Shown: positions 22,517 through 34,067 of the stretch, one piece after another | Numbering within the stretch: the stretch's first letter is position 1 | How the letters are laid out: each line of letters opens with the position of its first letter | DNA from: Fistulifera solaris | Taxonomy: Eukaryota > Bacillariophyta > Bacillariophyceae > Naviculales > Stauroneidaceae | Length of the DNA: 64,000 nucleotides | Direction: 5' to 3' | Assembly: GCA_030295235.1 (NCBI GenBank) | Contig: AP026146.1 | Coordinates: 372,001-436,000 of the forward strand | The notes under the pieces: model-generated | Told to the model about the DNA's origin: nothing | The model's input: the letters and a program-made list of their open reading frames with translations, nothing else | Databases searched by the model: none | Position numbers and translations under genes: made by a program

Positions 22517-23798
22517 TCACCATCGAGTTACTTTGCCATGCTCCTTGAAGTTTCGAATTTTCCTCGCCGCTTCGGTGGCTTCGGGGTCGTAGACAGTCGT
22601 CTCATCAATTGGCCACTTGTTTGCCTTGGCAACGCTTTCCGCCTTCTTCACGTCACTTTTCGATCGATTCATTCGCAGAAAATGAAGCATGAGTTGATTG
22701 TATACGTCCATTTTACCCGGATAGCAATTATGTAAACAATCGTCTTGGTGCGCACGATGCTCATCGGGACGAAGCATATTCAGGTAATACGCGTCGATGA
22801 TATTATATTCAATTCCGGCCTTCTCGATTTCTTTCAGAACCAGTTCATTCTGATGTTGATAATCGTACCAATGAAAATTGATCGAGCGGTTGTTGTAAAA
22901 CGCCAAGTTGGCGACACGTTCTTCCATCAACGCCAAATCATTGACCGGTTTCGGAAAGGTGCCGCATTCGGGATGACCAGGGACACTGGTGCGCCAAAAG
23001 AAATGACATTTCATGTGGTACTTCTGATCGCAATCTTTGAGCCATTGTTTGACTTCTTGCAAGTTGTGTCGAATATCGTCTAATAAGATTGTGTCATTGA
23101 CGTAGTGCGCACCACGATTGAGCACCAAGACGGTCGGGAAGGTCGATTGAATGGCCTCCGTGACATTTTTGTAATTTGTCGTCCCGACGATAGACGACGC
23201 GAGTACGGCCTTTGCAAACCGACTGCGCAATGTTCATCTGCAATTCTCGGGATTGATGTTGATATCCTTGATGTGTCTTCAAACCATTCAATTGAATCAA
23301 CGAAGAGTAATGTTCCCACGACAGTGAATCCCCCACAATGGCGACCGTGGCTCCGCGCATCAGAGAACAAAACGTTTCTTTGTCCCAACGAGTCAAGGTA
23401 CATTTGTCATTCGGTGACCACTTGTATGTATCCCATGGACCATCTTTATAATACACTTCGTGTGGGTAACAGCGCAAATGTACGGTGGGTGTAATGTAGG
23501 GTGGTTTAGGAAGTTGTTCCTCCACCCATTTTCCGTGAATGATTTGCTCTCGGGTACAAAGTGGCTTGCGTCGTTCGTCGTTTGTTCCCTTGATTGGGTC
23601 TTTGTCGTTTGTTAAAACAAATTGTTGGTGTTCCGGAAGGATGGGATGCCGACGTAATTCTTTGGTTTCGACTGATTCGAGCGGATGTTGCTCTGATTCC
23701 TTGACATTCCATGGCACGATCCATGATGCATCAAACCAGGAAGCAGCTAGGAGGACCGAAACTAGGAGTCCAATAAAGCCACTGGCCGCTTTTGGCAT
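22517..23798 (-). CDS. PC-esterase / TBL-like Golgi-type protein, copy 2
   Basis: Paralogue of the gene at 17813 with the same order of blocks: N-terminal anchor GFIGLLVSVLLAASW, CTREQIIHGKW, HLRCYPHEVYYKDGPW, GDSL box AIVGDSLSWEHYSSLIQ, VLVLNRGAHYVNDT, CHFFWRTSVPGHPECG and DDCLHNCYPGKMDVYNQ. The T5 run at 23166-23170 is one base too long. Removing one base joins the two halves in the middle of the lumenal domain, giving 426 residues. The C-terminus is longer and more charged than in copy 1. The two copies share orientation and enclose one unrelated gene, so they probably arose by local duplication. The function is probably polysaccharide O-acyl transfer or hydrolysis in the Golgi. Confidence 0.8.
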
Positions 23799-24276
23799 GG
23801 TATCGCTATTGATTTGACGAATACGTCTTCTCAACCGCTTGTTGTCGCGCTTTCCCACCCCCACGTCGATTTTCTGTGTTCGCACGTTCTCTAGATAAAA
23901 AGGGCTTCACTCTGGTCGTTATTCGCACCAGGTATGATGCCTTCGGTAACAAGTGGTTGCTCTTTTGAATGTATGTATGTAGGTATGCGATAAACACAAT
24001 AAAACGGCTTGTGCTATTGATTTTATCTTATTTGTTTGACCTTTGGTTTCCTCCTTTTACTGGTAGTGTTATGCAGACGTGTGGCGTGCGAAAATGATGG
24101 TGCAGGACTCAACGGTCGAATGTCGAAAAACAACGGAACACGTGAGTCACGAGTCAAAGTGACGATGATTCACGATTTTAAGGGTTTACGAAAATGTCGT
24201 TCAGCAAAACTAATATTGATGTTACACCGTAACTATGTGTACAAGCATCGAGCTTATTAGGTAGTCACCATTACGT
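23799..24276. other. intergenic, nothing recognised
   Basis: 478 bp upstream of PC-esterase copy 2 and downstream of the Bre1-like gene. Only short ORFs; no repeats. Confidence 0.4.
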
Positions 24277-26880
24277 TCAACTCAACCAAACATCTTCCAC
24301 GTCCTTTTCGCTAAATTTGTTATTGCACGTAGGACACTTGCGACTGCGGTTACTGATTCTCTCGTCCACGCACTGCTTACAGTGCATGTGTCGACAGCGC
24401 ATGATGATGCATTCCTTGTCTCGATAGTGACAGACCGGACACGCGAGGCGATCTTTCAAAACAGAGATTTGGGTGTTGAGTTGATCCACCGTAAAACTAG
24501 AAGCCCCCACCCGGACATCTCCTCCCGCCGAACTTTGCATGATTTTGTTCAAATTCTCTTTCGCGCTCTGTGCCTCGCGCTCGGTCTGATGCAGCGAATC
24601 CAACAGTTTGCGGATCTCTTCGTCCTTCGCTTCCAATTCCGACACCAATTCGTCGCACCGCTTGACGCTGTTCTCGAACTTGGATTGCAGTACTGAAACC
24701 TTGCCGCTTCCTTCCGACAAGTCGTTGGAAAGCTTGTCGAGCTCATTCTTTATTCGAGTCGTTTCCTTTTCGGATAAAGATAACTTTTCTTCGAGTAATT
24801 CTTTCTCCTTGATCATCTCTTCGGATACTCTCGCTTTGGCATTACTCGCCAGTCGCGCGGCAAGGGCCAGCTGACTGGCACTCTTGGCTTGTTGCTCCAG
24901 ATTATCGTTTTCTAACTTGAGTTGCTCAGTCAGGCTCTTCAAGTGCAAGATGGTCGACAATGACTTCGCATTCATTTCATCCTTTTCCGTTATTTGCTGC
25001 AATAGCCGCGAGTTCGTGGCGAGAATCGCATCACGGTCTTTCTCCGCTCTTTCGAGTTTGCCTTTCAGACTGTCTAGTTTCGAGTTCAAAGTGCTGATTT
25101 CTTTTCGAGCCTTTCGATGATTCTTGTACTCTCTGTCATACTTTTCCCTTTCAACTTTGTCCATACTGGACGTTTCCTCCGCATTTCCGTCACCCTCGCT
25201 CAACCACGGCATGGCCTCGGATTTTTCTGTGGATGTATTATTATCATTCTTGCCTTGTAGGGCTGCGTATTTCGACTTGAGATCTTCCAGTTTCGATTGC
25301 AGTTCTTGGTTCAACTCCAAGGATTCTGCTAAGGTACATCGAATTGTTTCGGCCTGACGAACGTTCTCCAATGCTTGGCTCAGCTTGTGTTCCAACTCAG
25401 CTATCGTCTCAGCGTTCACAATTCTGGAAGGTTGAATGCCCGGTAAATCATCATGAGAAGCCTCCCCATCCACGTCTGTCTTCTCCGCGATCTCCGACCA
25501 ACGTTTCTCAAACTTCGTCAGCTGTTCCTCTATGGAAGCAATTGCAGACTTTTCATTGCCTATTGCTTGTGCCCACTTTTCCCGAGTGCTATCCAATTCT
25601 TTTTCTAATTCCAACACCTGTTTTTCTTTGAGCTTTAAAGACGTGCGAGTCGCTTCAAAAGACTGCAATTTTTCGGCGTCCTCTGCCGACTGCTGAGAAA
25701 GTGACAATTGATTTAATAACAACTCCTTTTCTTTCAGCTTTCCCGTCAACTGCAAGTAAACGTACAGAGAACTTTTTGGAGTGAGTAAATTCCCCCCCAA
25801 AAATACATTTTCGCATTGCGCGGCGACAAATTTCTACAACGCACCTCTTCTATTGATCTATCGCGATTTTTCAAAGTCGCTTCCAAATCGGCAATTTTCG
25901 ATTCATACTCTGTCACTTTTGATTCGGACAGTGCTGCTGCTGTTGCATCTACAGGTGATATGTTCGATGTGGCGCTAGGCGATAACTGATCCTCTTCTTG
26001 TTTCACTTTTTCTCGTGTCTCTAATCTCACTTGTAACCATTCTTCGTCCCCTCCTGGTCCAAAATCTGCATGGCTTGCTCTACCGTCAAGATCCCTACCG
26101 ATATGCGATATAAATTCCGCCTTAACTTGCGCTCTTTGCTGGCAATTTGATCACGTGCTTGGGTCAGTTCCGCTACTTGTGTTTCTAAAAACCTGGAATG
26201 CATCTGCGACTCAGCGAGTTGCTTCGCATATAGTGCGTTTTCTATTGCCGCATTGGACGGAGGAGATGAATGGAAGGCTTTCCATATGCATTCTTGCAGA
26301 GTATTGGCTCGGGCTGTCACATTGGCAGAAAGTTGTGATAAATCGCTGTAAAATTGGTCGGTGCTGTCGGCTGAAGTGCGTCCCAGACCGGCCAATGCCT
26401 CCGCGAGTGCTCGCGTCCATTCCATACTACCCGTCCCTGTCACCGCGGGTGCCCCCGAATCCATCATCAACGCCAGTCGCGGTACCGAGTCCGCTAATAA
26501 GGCGGTTTCCAACTGCGTCCAGGTAGCCTGCAAAGAGTTCAAGGCTTGACAGGCCGCCCAGCATTCTTGCCGACGGTAGTCGCGTTCTTTTCTAATGCCT
26601 TAGTAGTGTCTTGTAAGGATAGTAATTCGGTAGCCAGCGCTCGATTTTGATGCTTCAAATAAAATGCGGAATCGTCCTGATTGACTTGGGAAGCTAATGC
26701 CGTGATTCGTTTTTGTCGTTTTGCCGGTGAAGTCGGTGTAGCGACAGCATTATTTGATGAAGGTATAGCGTCATTAGGAACGGCAGATGCGCTCAATTCA
26801 AGGCGAGGAACTTTATTGGGTTCGGCAAGCGACGGCGGCGGCAGCGACTGCTTCGCTCGTTCGGCCAAGGCTCGTTTCAT
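24277..26880 (-). CDS. BRE1: Bre1/RNF20-like E3 ubiquitin ligase
   Basis: About 836 residues after correction. The N-terminus has a basic AKRQKRI cluster. Most of the protein is coiled coil (for example LKLKEKQVLELEKELDS and AAYDREY-type heptads). The last 45 residues are a C3HC4 RING: CPVCHYRDKECIIMRCRHMH, CKQCVDERISNRSRKCPTCN, KF and DVWLS. This layout and the RING ending are characteristic of Bre1/RNF20, which monoubiquitinates histone H2B in the nucleus. One intron is at 25750-25844. Two breaks each lack one base: T4 at 26588-26591 and C4 at 26048-26051. The start at 26880 is an ATG close to the divergent promoter. Confidence 0.88.
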
Positions 26881-27411
26881 GACAGAAATTATTCTTCTTT
26901 TCTAAATCAGTCTAGGCGCAAATTCGCCTCAAACACCCAAAGAACAAGAAATCGACTCTTCAAATAAGCAATTGCAACAGTCTTCACAAATATATTGGTG
27001 ATTAATTCAAGTCTTGTTGCTGCAACAACACATCGAATGAATGGCGGGCTTTTTGTTATCGTAGCCACAAGCCGAGCCGCAAAGAGCAACGGCTCCAGAG
27101 AACAAAGGAGTCCCAGTCCCACTACAGTTCACCACAAAGTAGCTTGTTTCACTCAAGTAATTTTTAAATTCTACATTCCGTATTCCTTATGGAATCTGGA
27201 ATATTTATCGTAGCAAAAGGCAAAAACACACCCACTTTTCCACGTGGAGCGCAAATTCCCAGTTTGAACTTTTGATTTTCAAAGTGTCTCGCAAGTTTTT
27301 GCGATCCCCTCGTTTTTTCCCACACCCACACCTCACATACAAACGTCCATCGGTGTCTCTTTATTCCTGACATACCTTTCTCCACCACGAGGAATACACA
27401 CATTGAACAAC
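26881..27411. other. divergent promoter region
   Basis: 531 bp between the Bre1-like gene and the rubredoxin-domain gene. No coding signal. Confidence 0.5.
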
Positions 27412-28800
27412 ATGCGCTTCTCATTATTCGTTCTCTTATCGCTGACGACGACAGAAGGCTTCACCCCCGCGCGAATGGCCCCACACCGTGCTCGTGTCGT
27501 CGTGCGTCAACAACCGATCGGTGAATTCGATGATATTTTGCGAGAAACTGCCACAACCTCTTCTCCTCCGCCGAGTCGCCGGCGTATTGAGCTCGGTAAT
27601 TTACAAAATTCTCGTACGACCGTCCTGGCGAGTAGTTTTCCCGCTCCGACGTCCATGCCAGACGAACTCACGGACGACCCGTTCGCCGACGAGTTATCGT
27701 CGTCGGAAGCACTCAACAAAATCCAATACTTGGAAGACCAGAAAACGGTCACCATGGAAAGTAAGTTGAAGTCGATGGACTTGCAAGATATCGTCACAAC
27801 CATGGTGGTACCGGGCATTGCTCTCTTTGCGGCGGGCCGTTGGGGGTACAACCGGGTGGCCGGACGCGTCACGCAATCGGCGGACGCCACCTTGGCAGCC
27901 TTTGCGAAAGAAATGTTATACCATGATGGAGATTTCAAGGAAATGGAGTTGTGCGTTAAAGATTATAACAAAAAATTGCTTTGGCTCCCAACGCGGAAAG
28001 ATGCCATGCTCAAGACGTATTTGGAAGCGTACGCCAAGAAGAAAACGGTTTCACCACAAGCGATTGCTTCCATATCGTACGTCTTTACTCTTTTCCAGCT
28101 CAATGAAGCGAAAGCCGCCGAGACTCTGGTGGCACTTTGTAAGAAAATGGGGACGGAAAAGATTTCGTCGGCAGGAAAACTCTTGTTTTTGGGGTCGAGG
28201 ATTCTTAAATCACCCGAGGGTAAGAATGCCTTGACACCCATCAAGGAACTGATCAAATCAACCTACCGAGATGCCCAGGTGGCGGAGACACTTGTGGAAA
28301 CTTCGCAACAGTAAGTATTGATGGAGTTGTTCTTGCTCTTTTGGGGATCTCCACTCATGATTGCTTTTTTAAAGTGCTATCGCCGAAGCGGCCTACCGCG
28401 CGACCGTTCAAGCGGCGGGAAAGAATCAAAAGTCACTGACCAAAGGATGGCAAGCTCTTGGCCTCGATAAGGAAAAGGCTACCCAAATTTTCGAAGAGGA
28501 AGCTAAGGAAGGCTTCATTAGTGCTCGCGAAACAATGTACGGAGGGCAAACACAAAAATATGACAAGAAAGGAAATCGTCTCAATCCCGATGGTTCGTAC
28601 GAAAACCCCGAGGACGCCAAGAAAGCAGAGGAAGAAAGTAGCGAAGATACGGTCAGCAATGTTTATGAGTGTGGAGAATGTGGCTACACTTTGTTTATTG
28701 CACAAGGAAGGGAGACAAAGTTTTTCGGAGAGGATTTCGATGCCCCGAATGTGGGGCATCCAAAGATAAATTCAATGCTCGAGACGATGTCGAGGATTAA
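27412..28800 (+). CDS. plastid-targeted protein with C-terminal rubredoxin-type domain
   Basis: About 441 residues. The ATG at 27412 begins a signal peptide (MRFSLFVLLSLTTTEG) followed by FTPARMAPHRARVVV, the diatom plastid signature with Phe at +1. A hydrophobic segment (TTMVVPGIALFAAG) and a helical region follow. Exon 1 ends at 28310, the intron is 28311-28374, and exon 2 starts at 28375. The end holds NVYECGECGYTLFIAQGRE. With one base added near 28738-28741 it continues as CPECGASKDKFNARDD, so four Cys form a rubredoxin-like iron site (C-x2-C, then C-P-x-C-G). Rubredoxins such as RBD1 aid photosystem II assembly; such a role here is inference. The uncorrected frame would lose half the metal site. 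Confidence 0.75.
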
Positions 28801-29437
28801 ACGTTCTGAACACCAGTTTCTTGAGCGTGATCTACTAACAAGATGTCGTTCTTCATTTGTAGCTGATGACTTTGTATCGTACACAATTATCGCTTCGTGC
28901 CTTGAAGAAATATTGTTTTCTCGTTCCATTCGCTATGGAGTGTAGGTTTACAAGGACGTTCAACAAGATACTTTGTATATTTTCTAAGGTCTCCTTGCTC
29001 CTTGTTCACATTCTATGTCCATTAGATAACTCGTGAGTGCCAATATGCACGACGTATGCTGACGACTGCACCAGCGGTACAGTTCCGGTACCGGTACTGT
29101 ACCAAGGACGTTAAAATTCTCCCTCCAGTACAAGATTCTACGTAGCGTCCACGACCACGCAGAATTTTAACGACATTTCAATACCAGGAAAAATAATGAT
29201 GCAAAGGACCGGTGCTGTGTACTTATATCCATGCTACAATGTACATAACGTCTTACCCTTTGCAAGTATAATTGGTACGACACAGTCTTATTTCAAGTTT
29301 AACTATTTAAACGTTCGCTAACGCCTCTGTACCACTTCAACGTTTTTCTTTTCCGACACGAGCCTTCGAAGCGAAACGACTCAAAATTCAAAAGACACAA
29401 TAGCAATCTGACAAACCATTCGTACGAAAGAACGATC
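28801..29437. other. intergenic with a palindrome
   Basis: 637 bp between two plus-strand genes. It contains the near-perfect palindrome listed next and no convincing ORF. Confidence 0.5.
29076..29103. repeat. near-perfect 28-bp palindrome
   Basis: Arms GGTACAGT and ACTGTACC flank a central CCGGTACCGG. The only asymmetry is one T pair next to the arms. It may be a protein-binding dyad or cruciform; position is about 340 bp upstream of the next start codon. Confidence 0.6.
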
Positions 29438-30151
29438 ATGGACTCTCCTGCTTGGTTACAAGACTCTTCTGCTACTACTCCCGCTCCCGCTCCACAAGTA
29501 GCTGTAGCTCCGGTCGCTCCCGTGAACATTGGTGATGACGAGCAAGCCGAGCCCGACCTTCCGGGTGTCATTCTCACCATGAGACTTGCGAACATGGGTG
29601 TTGCTGCCGCCATGATCGCTATCTCGGTATGTTCTCTCGTGAGCGTCTAGTTGAATATAAAGGATTCATTCTAACACATTCGTTTGGGCTCAAGGTGATT
29701 GGATTGATTGGTTTTCCAGGTGCATCTGTAAGTCGTTAAATCAATTTTCGTCGCTTTTTTCGATTATGATTTCTGACAAACTTGTTTCACAATAGACATT
29801 TGTATTATCACTTTACGCAATCGTCGGTTCTACGTTAATTTGCTGCTTGGAGACGCAACTTAAATTCGTCCGAGTGATGATTGCTGTGAATTTCGGCTTT
29901 TGTTCAGTTCGATCTGGCGGTTTCTGTTTTACTTGCTGTTGGCGTCTATTGCATTCAGCTACGAAAAATTGCGGGGACAGGTTGTCGGAGCTGCTTTTGT
30001 TGCGGTGGCTTTTTACAATACCTATGTACTCTGTCGTTATCCTTCGTACCGGAAAATAAGGGAAAAAATTGCCGAAGAAGAAGATCGTCGCATTGAAGCC
30101 CGAATTAGCAAGGAGGTAAAGAAGCAGATGGCAAGTCAAGTCATGAAGTAG
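29438..30151 (+). CDS. COPI-associated / TVP-like Golgi membrane protein
   Basis: A small four-helix membrane protein of 192 residues. Exons are 29438-29626, 29695-29727 and 29796-30151, with GT-AG introns. T4 at 29898-29901 is one base short. Membrane segments include LANMGVAAAMIAISVIG, FVLSLYAIVGSTLICC, RFLFYLLLASIAFSYE and VVGAAFVAVAFYNTYV, and the C-terminal tail is charged (REKIAEEEDRRIEARIS). The motif NFGFLFSSIWRFLFYLLL is typical of the COPI-associated/TVP15-TVP18 group that sits in the Golgi. The N-terminus is Pro/Ala-rich and cytosolic. Family identity rests on layout and this motif. Confidence 0.65.
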
Positions 30152-30281
30152 TGTTGCAATCAAAGTACTTAAAAGAAGTTTTGCTCATGCTCTACAGTAA
30201 GTAGTATTTTTTGAATACGAAAATTCGTTGTTCTCTGGCTATCTATGTAATGGTTTAGCCCCAAGGAGAGAAACAAGATCA

Positions 30282-32175
30282 TTATGCAAATCGAACCCTA
30301 GAGATTCGTCTTGTGGCAGCGGCTGTTCGACCGCGAGTCCCACCAACAACATATATGAGTCCTTTCATGCTTCGACGTCGCGACACTTCTTTCCGCTTGG
30401 GCTTTTCGAAGAGCTTCAACTCATCTTCTACAGAAAGGGGCCCCAACCTCAAATCGCTTTTTCGTCGTTCCACCCGATTCTTGAAGCGCTCTTTCTCACG
30501 AGCTACAGCGTCAACGTAGTCCATTTCGCTAAAGTAATCTTGTGAAATAGCTCGCCAGTCTCGTTTCGACCCTGACTCACTATGTTTCCTAGTTAGCTCC
30601 AGTTTCTGCATGATATCTGCAGTTCCTGTGAGAAGCGTTGGTACAAGTGTTCTGCTGCGTTCTTCAAGTGCTTGACGGAAGGTGGGAAGGGAAAAGACTC
30701 CTCGTGGAGATGATCGCAGTACGATTTCCATTGCCGCTTTTCGAAGGAAGGGTAATTCGTTTCCCGTAGTTCGTTTCTGTGACTCGCAAGCTTCGAGCGC
30801 ATCAACAACTGTATTCACACCAACGAGTTGGGCTGCAGCAACCTCACACATGAGAGCCAGGCGAGGCAGAGCAGCCTCTTCGGCTAAAAAGCAAAGCGGA
30901 AAGCGCTGTCTGAAATGTCACTGTGGGTTCTCGCGATTCCCAATTTACTTTCTCAAGCAAAAACTTCGTGCTTGCTTTGACGAAAGCCTCAAAGCCAAGA
31001 GACTCAACGCGATTCGTATAAATGTATTCAACAAGTATTCGAACAGCATCTGGGCCGTAGTTTGGAATTGTTACGCGGAGCAACCGAGGCCGGTTGACTT
31101 CAAGATCGGATGCCACAGATGAATCATCCATTTCATTTCTAACGTTGTGTGCTTCTTGCTGATTCTCCTCGTCAAACGACACTAGATCATCATCATCATC
31201 AATTTCTATCTCTGCGGCCTCCATATGATTGGGTCGTATCGATATGTTATGAACGTTCATTGGCTCGATCTCATCTTCATCTTCTGACCCTTTAAGGATA
31301 GCAGGAGGAATTTTCGTATGCTGAGTACTATCCTGGCCATTAGGCGTTGCATCAACAGATACGACACTACGACGGTCCTGCTCGTGACGAGCAGAAGCAA
31401 TCATTCTTCCAAGCCAGGGGCACCGCTTCGAGACAATGCCCGCGTGACATTGTAGTCCTGTCGTTATTAACCTCTGCACCGTGCCAGATTCGTCAACAAC
31501 AACTCCTTGACAATCCAATTCGACATCAGCATACCGCGTTGCAACGCCGCCGATTGGCAACATACTGCGAAGGTGGATGAAAAAGTTCCGATCGATATCT
31601 CTCTGGAGTCGTCGCAAATTCATATCTGCTTGTCGTTGCTTCGAACTTTCTGCACGCACGGTGATACGATCGTTTTTCATCAACGCGGCATCTTCTGCTT
31701 TATCGTGAGGTGATAGCAGTTCGCTGTGCGAAAATTCAAGGTCTTTGAGTGCAACCACTTTGCTAGCCCCTCGCTTCTCATTACAAAATTCAACAAATCG
31801 CTCAAAGACTGTTCCCAGTTTCGTGTTCTTGTCCAGACCGATTTGGACGACGATCCCAGGCTTCAAAATAGGGTGATCCCGAAATTCGACTAAGGGATCG
31901 CTGCAAGAAAAAGAAAAGAACCTTTGAAAGAAATGTGAGTAAACGCTCAATCTCCTCGGACGAGCGAACCCTCAAAAGAGGCTCGTCATACTTACTATAT
32001 CAGCTTCAATAGCACTACGTCGTTCGGAAGGACGCTCCACCGGTTCTGCAACGCCTCCATCATATAAGCCGTCGTTTTCTTCCACTCGATCTTCTTCTTC
32101 GTCGTCCTCGTCATCTTCCTCTTCTTCGGGACGGGGAACGACCGCTTGACCTGGCTCTATTTCATCGACGTTCAT
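30282..32175 (-). CDS. BTB/POZ-type domain protein
   Basis: About 598 residues. Exon 1 (31996-32175) is acidic (PEEEEDDEDDEEEDRV). The intron is 31901-31994 (GTAAGT ... TTGCAG). Exon 2 has a BTB-like core split by an acidic insert: VATRYADVELDC, CHAGIVSKRCPWLGRMIAS, then after the insert LLRVTIPNYGPDAVRILVEY, IYTNRVESLGFEAF. A BACK-like helical part follows (MCEVAAAQLVGVN). The exon phases disagree by one base, so exon 1 probably contains one surplus base. A5 at 30886-30890 is also one too long. BTB proteins often act as Cullin-3 adaptors, but no Kelch or MATH partner domain is visible. The tail is basic. Confidence 0.6.
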
Positions 32176-32649
32176 TGCGCTATTTTATTTCTCTTCAACT
32201 GGTCACCACAGCCAATCAATGGATGATGCTTCAAATAAATTGTTGTTGATAAGGATTGTAATCGTTGCTCTGTAAACGGTTAATAGAACATTAAGAAGAT
32301 CGAGCACCAGTGAAGAAACATGAAAATAATACCTGGTGAGCACCAACGCATGTGCAGCCGTCCTTGTGTGCAGCAATAAAAGGGCTTTCGAACTCTCTGG
32401 ACTGAAAGTATCGACCCGGGACCGGAAACAGCATAGCCCACAGTTAAGACGCACGTAGCATCACTCCTCTTTCTACTCCCAAAACGTAAACTACCTCCTT
32501 CCTTATTTGTCTTTCCTCTCGCTTTACTTTTTGTTGCATCTCAAGACAAATGGAACAAATTGACCATCGACTTGCATTTGGCAACGGATCTCTAGAAAAT
32601 AAAAGCAATTGCTACTACCCATCAACCGAAGGAAAAAGAAGCCCTAATC
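32176..32649. other. divergent promoter region
   Basis: 474 bp between the BTB gene and the ArfGAP gene. No gene seen. Confidence 0.5.
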
Positions 32650-33281
32650 ATGGATGACGAAGCCCAAATGAGGCCGGAAGATTTCGCTTACTTGCAAACT
32701 CTTCCGGGTAACGATGTATGCGTCGATTGCGGTAACCACAAACCTGATTGGGGCTCTCCGAAATTGGGTATCTTGTTTTGCTTCGATTGCAGTGGTAGAC
32801 ATAGGTATGTGTGCTCGAAATTCCCAAGTTCAGGATTCGCGTCTCTTAAAGTGTTGTTCCTTCTACAAAATGATATACAAAGAGGCTTAGGGACACACTT
32901 AAGTTTCGTACGGTCCGTCGCGATGGACCGGTGGTCAGAGAAGCAAATCAAATTGATGAAAGCCGGAGGAAATAAGCAAATCAACGATTTTCTTGAAGAG
33001 TATCAGATTAAAACCAAAAGACTACCGCGAAAGAAAAATACGACAATCCGGTCGCAGAATTGTATCGACAAAAACTAGATGCACGAGTGGAGGGAAGAAT
33101 AGAACCGACGGAGCTTCCAGAAGTTCAGGTGAAAACAGATTTGCCTCTAAAGAAAATGGAAGGGTTCGGAAGTAGTCCTCCTCCGCCCCGGTCTGCTTCG
33201 CATACTGGTCGAAATATGGCATTGGGCGGATTAGCTGTAGCCATCGTCGGCGTTGGAGCATGGTTAGTGTTACAGCAATGA
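32650..33281 (+). CDS. ArfGAP with C-terminal membrane anchor
   Basis: A GTPase-activating protein for Arf GTPases in vesicle traffic. The zinc finger is complete: CVDCGNHKPDWGSPKLGILF then CFDC (C-x2-C-x16-C-x2-C). It is followed after the splice by the arginine-finger region GRHRGLGTHLSFVRSVAMD and W. Exons are 32650-32804 and 32883-33281. A4 at 33016-33019 is one base short; correction gives TAKEKYDNPVAELYRQKLDA, typical of the domain's end. After a Pro-rich linker the protein closes with MALGGLAVAIVGVGAWLVLQ, a single hydrophobic helix that would act as a tail anchor. Total length is 184 residues, short for the family. The anchor is unusual and would replace the recruitment domains of other ArfGAPs. 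Confidence 0.85.
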
Positions 33282-34067
33282 ACACTCTTTTTGAATCGAT
33301 TACAGAAGCGGTAAAAGTCAGGTCTGTAGTCAGTGAATGCCTCATGTTACCTGGTAGACTAATTAATGTTTGCTAGATTTTTACTGTTATGATAATTTTA
33401 AACAACAAACAGGGTTTTATGCCATAGCTTGGCTTGTATTGTACTAACGGTTGATTTAAGAGCTTTATTTCGATGATTTTTCTAATAGGTACCGTAGCCG
33501 ACCTATTTTAACATCATTTAACTCTACATCACTCTACTACATTCTACACAGCAACGTAGTATGGTGTCTCGAGCCAAAGCAAAAGTCGAGAACCAAGCCA
33601 AGACGCTGATCCACGAGTCAAAAAAATAACGGTGACGGTATCTGTATAGTGTGTTATGTACTTCCAAAAATTGGCCAGGACTTTCGGAACGGAAAAGCAA
33701 AATTTACAGTTCGCAATATACTTATCTTCGAAGATGGTCTCTGTTTATGTCATTTTATGGTACTATAGAAATTCTGATAGAAGAACTGTCACGTGTTTAT
33801 TGCTCGAAATTTTTCGGCTTCGTAATAGAATCCGTTCAACGGTGGCATGCGCGCTTAAGTAAGAAACGCCGTGACGATTTGAATTCGAATGGACTTGCAC
33901 CAACTCGTCGGAATTGGAGAGGTCATCCAAGCGTGGCCAGCGGCAGCCACCAACCAACGACATAACAGCGAGCCGCCAGCGAAGTAATAGCCTTCGTCAA
34001 CATTCATTTGTTGCACAGACCTGCTTTTTCCAAGCTGCAACAAACGTTTCTATCATTACATTGAAAC
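33282..34067. other. intergenic, nothing recognised
   Basis: 786 bp. Short ORFs only; holds a TTACCTGGTAG copy of the recurring spacer motif near 33350. Confidence 0.4.
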
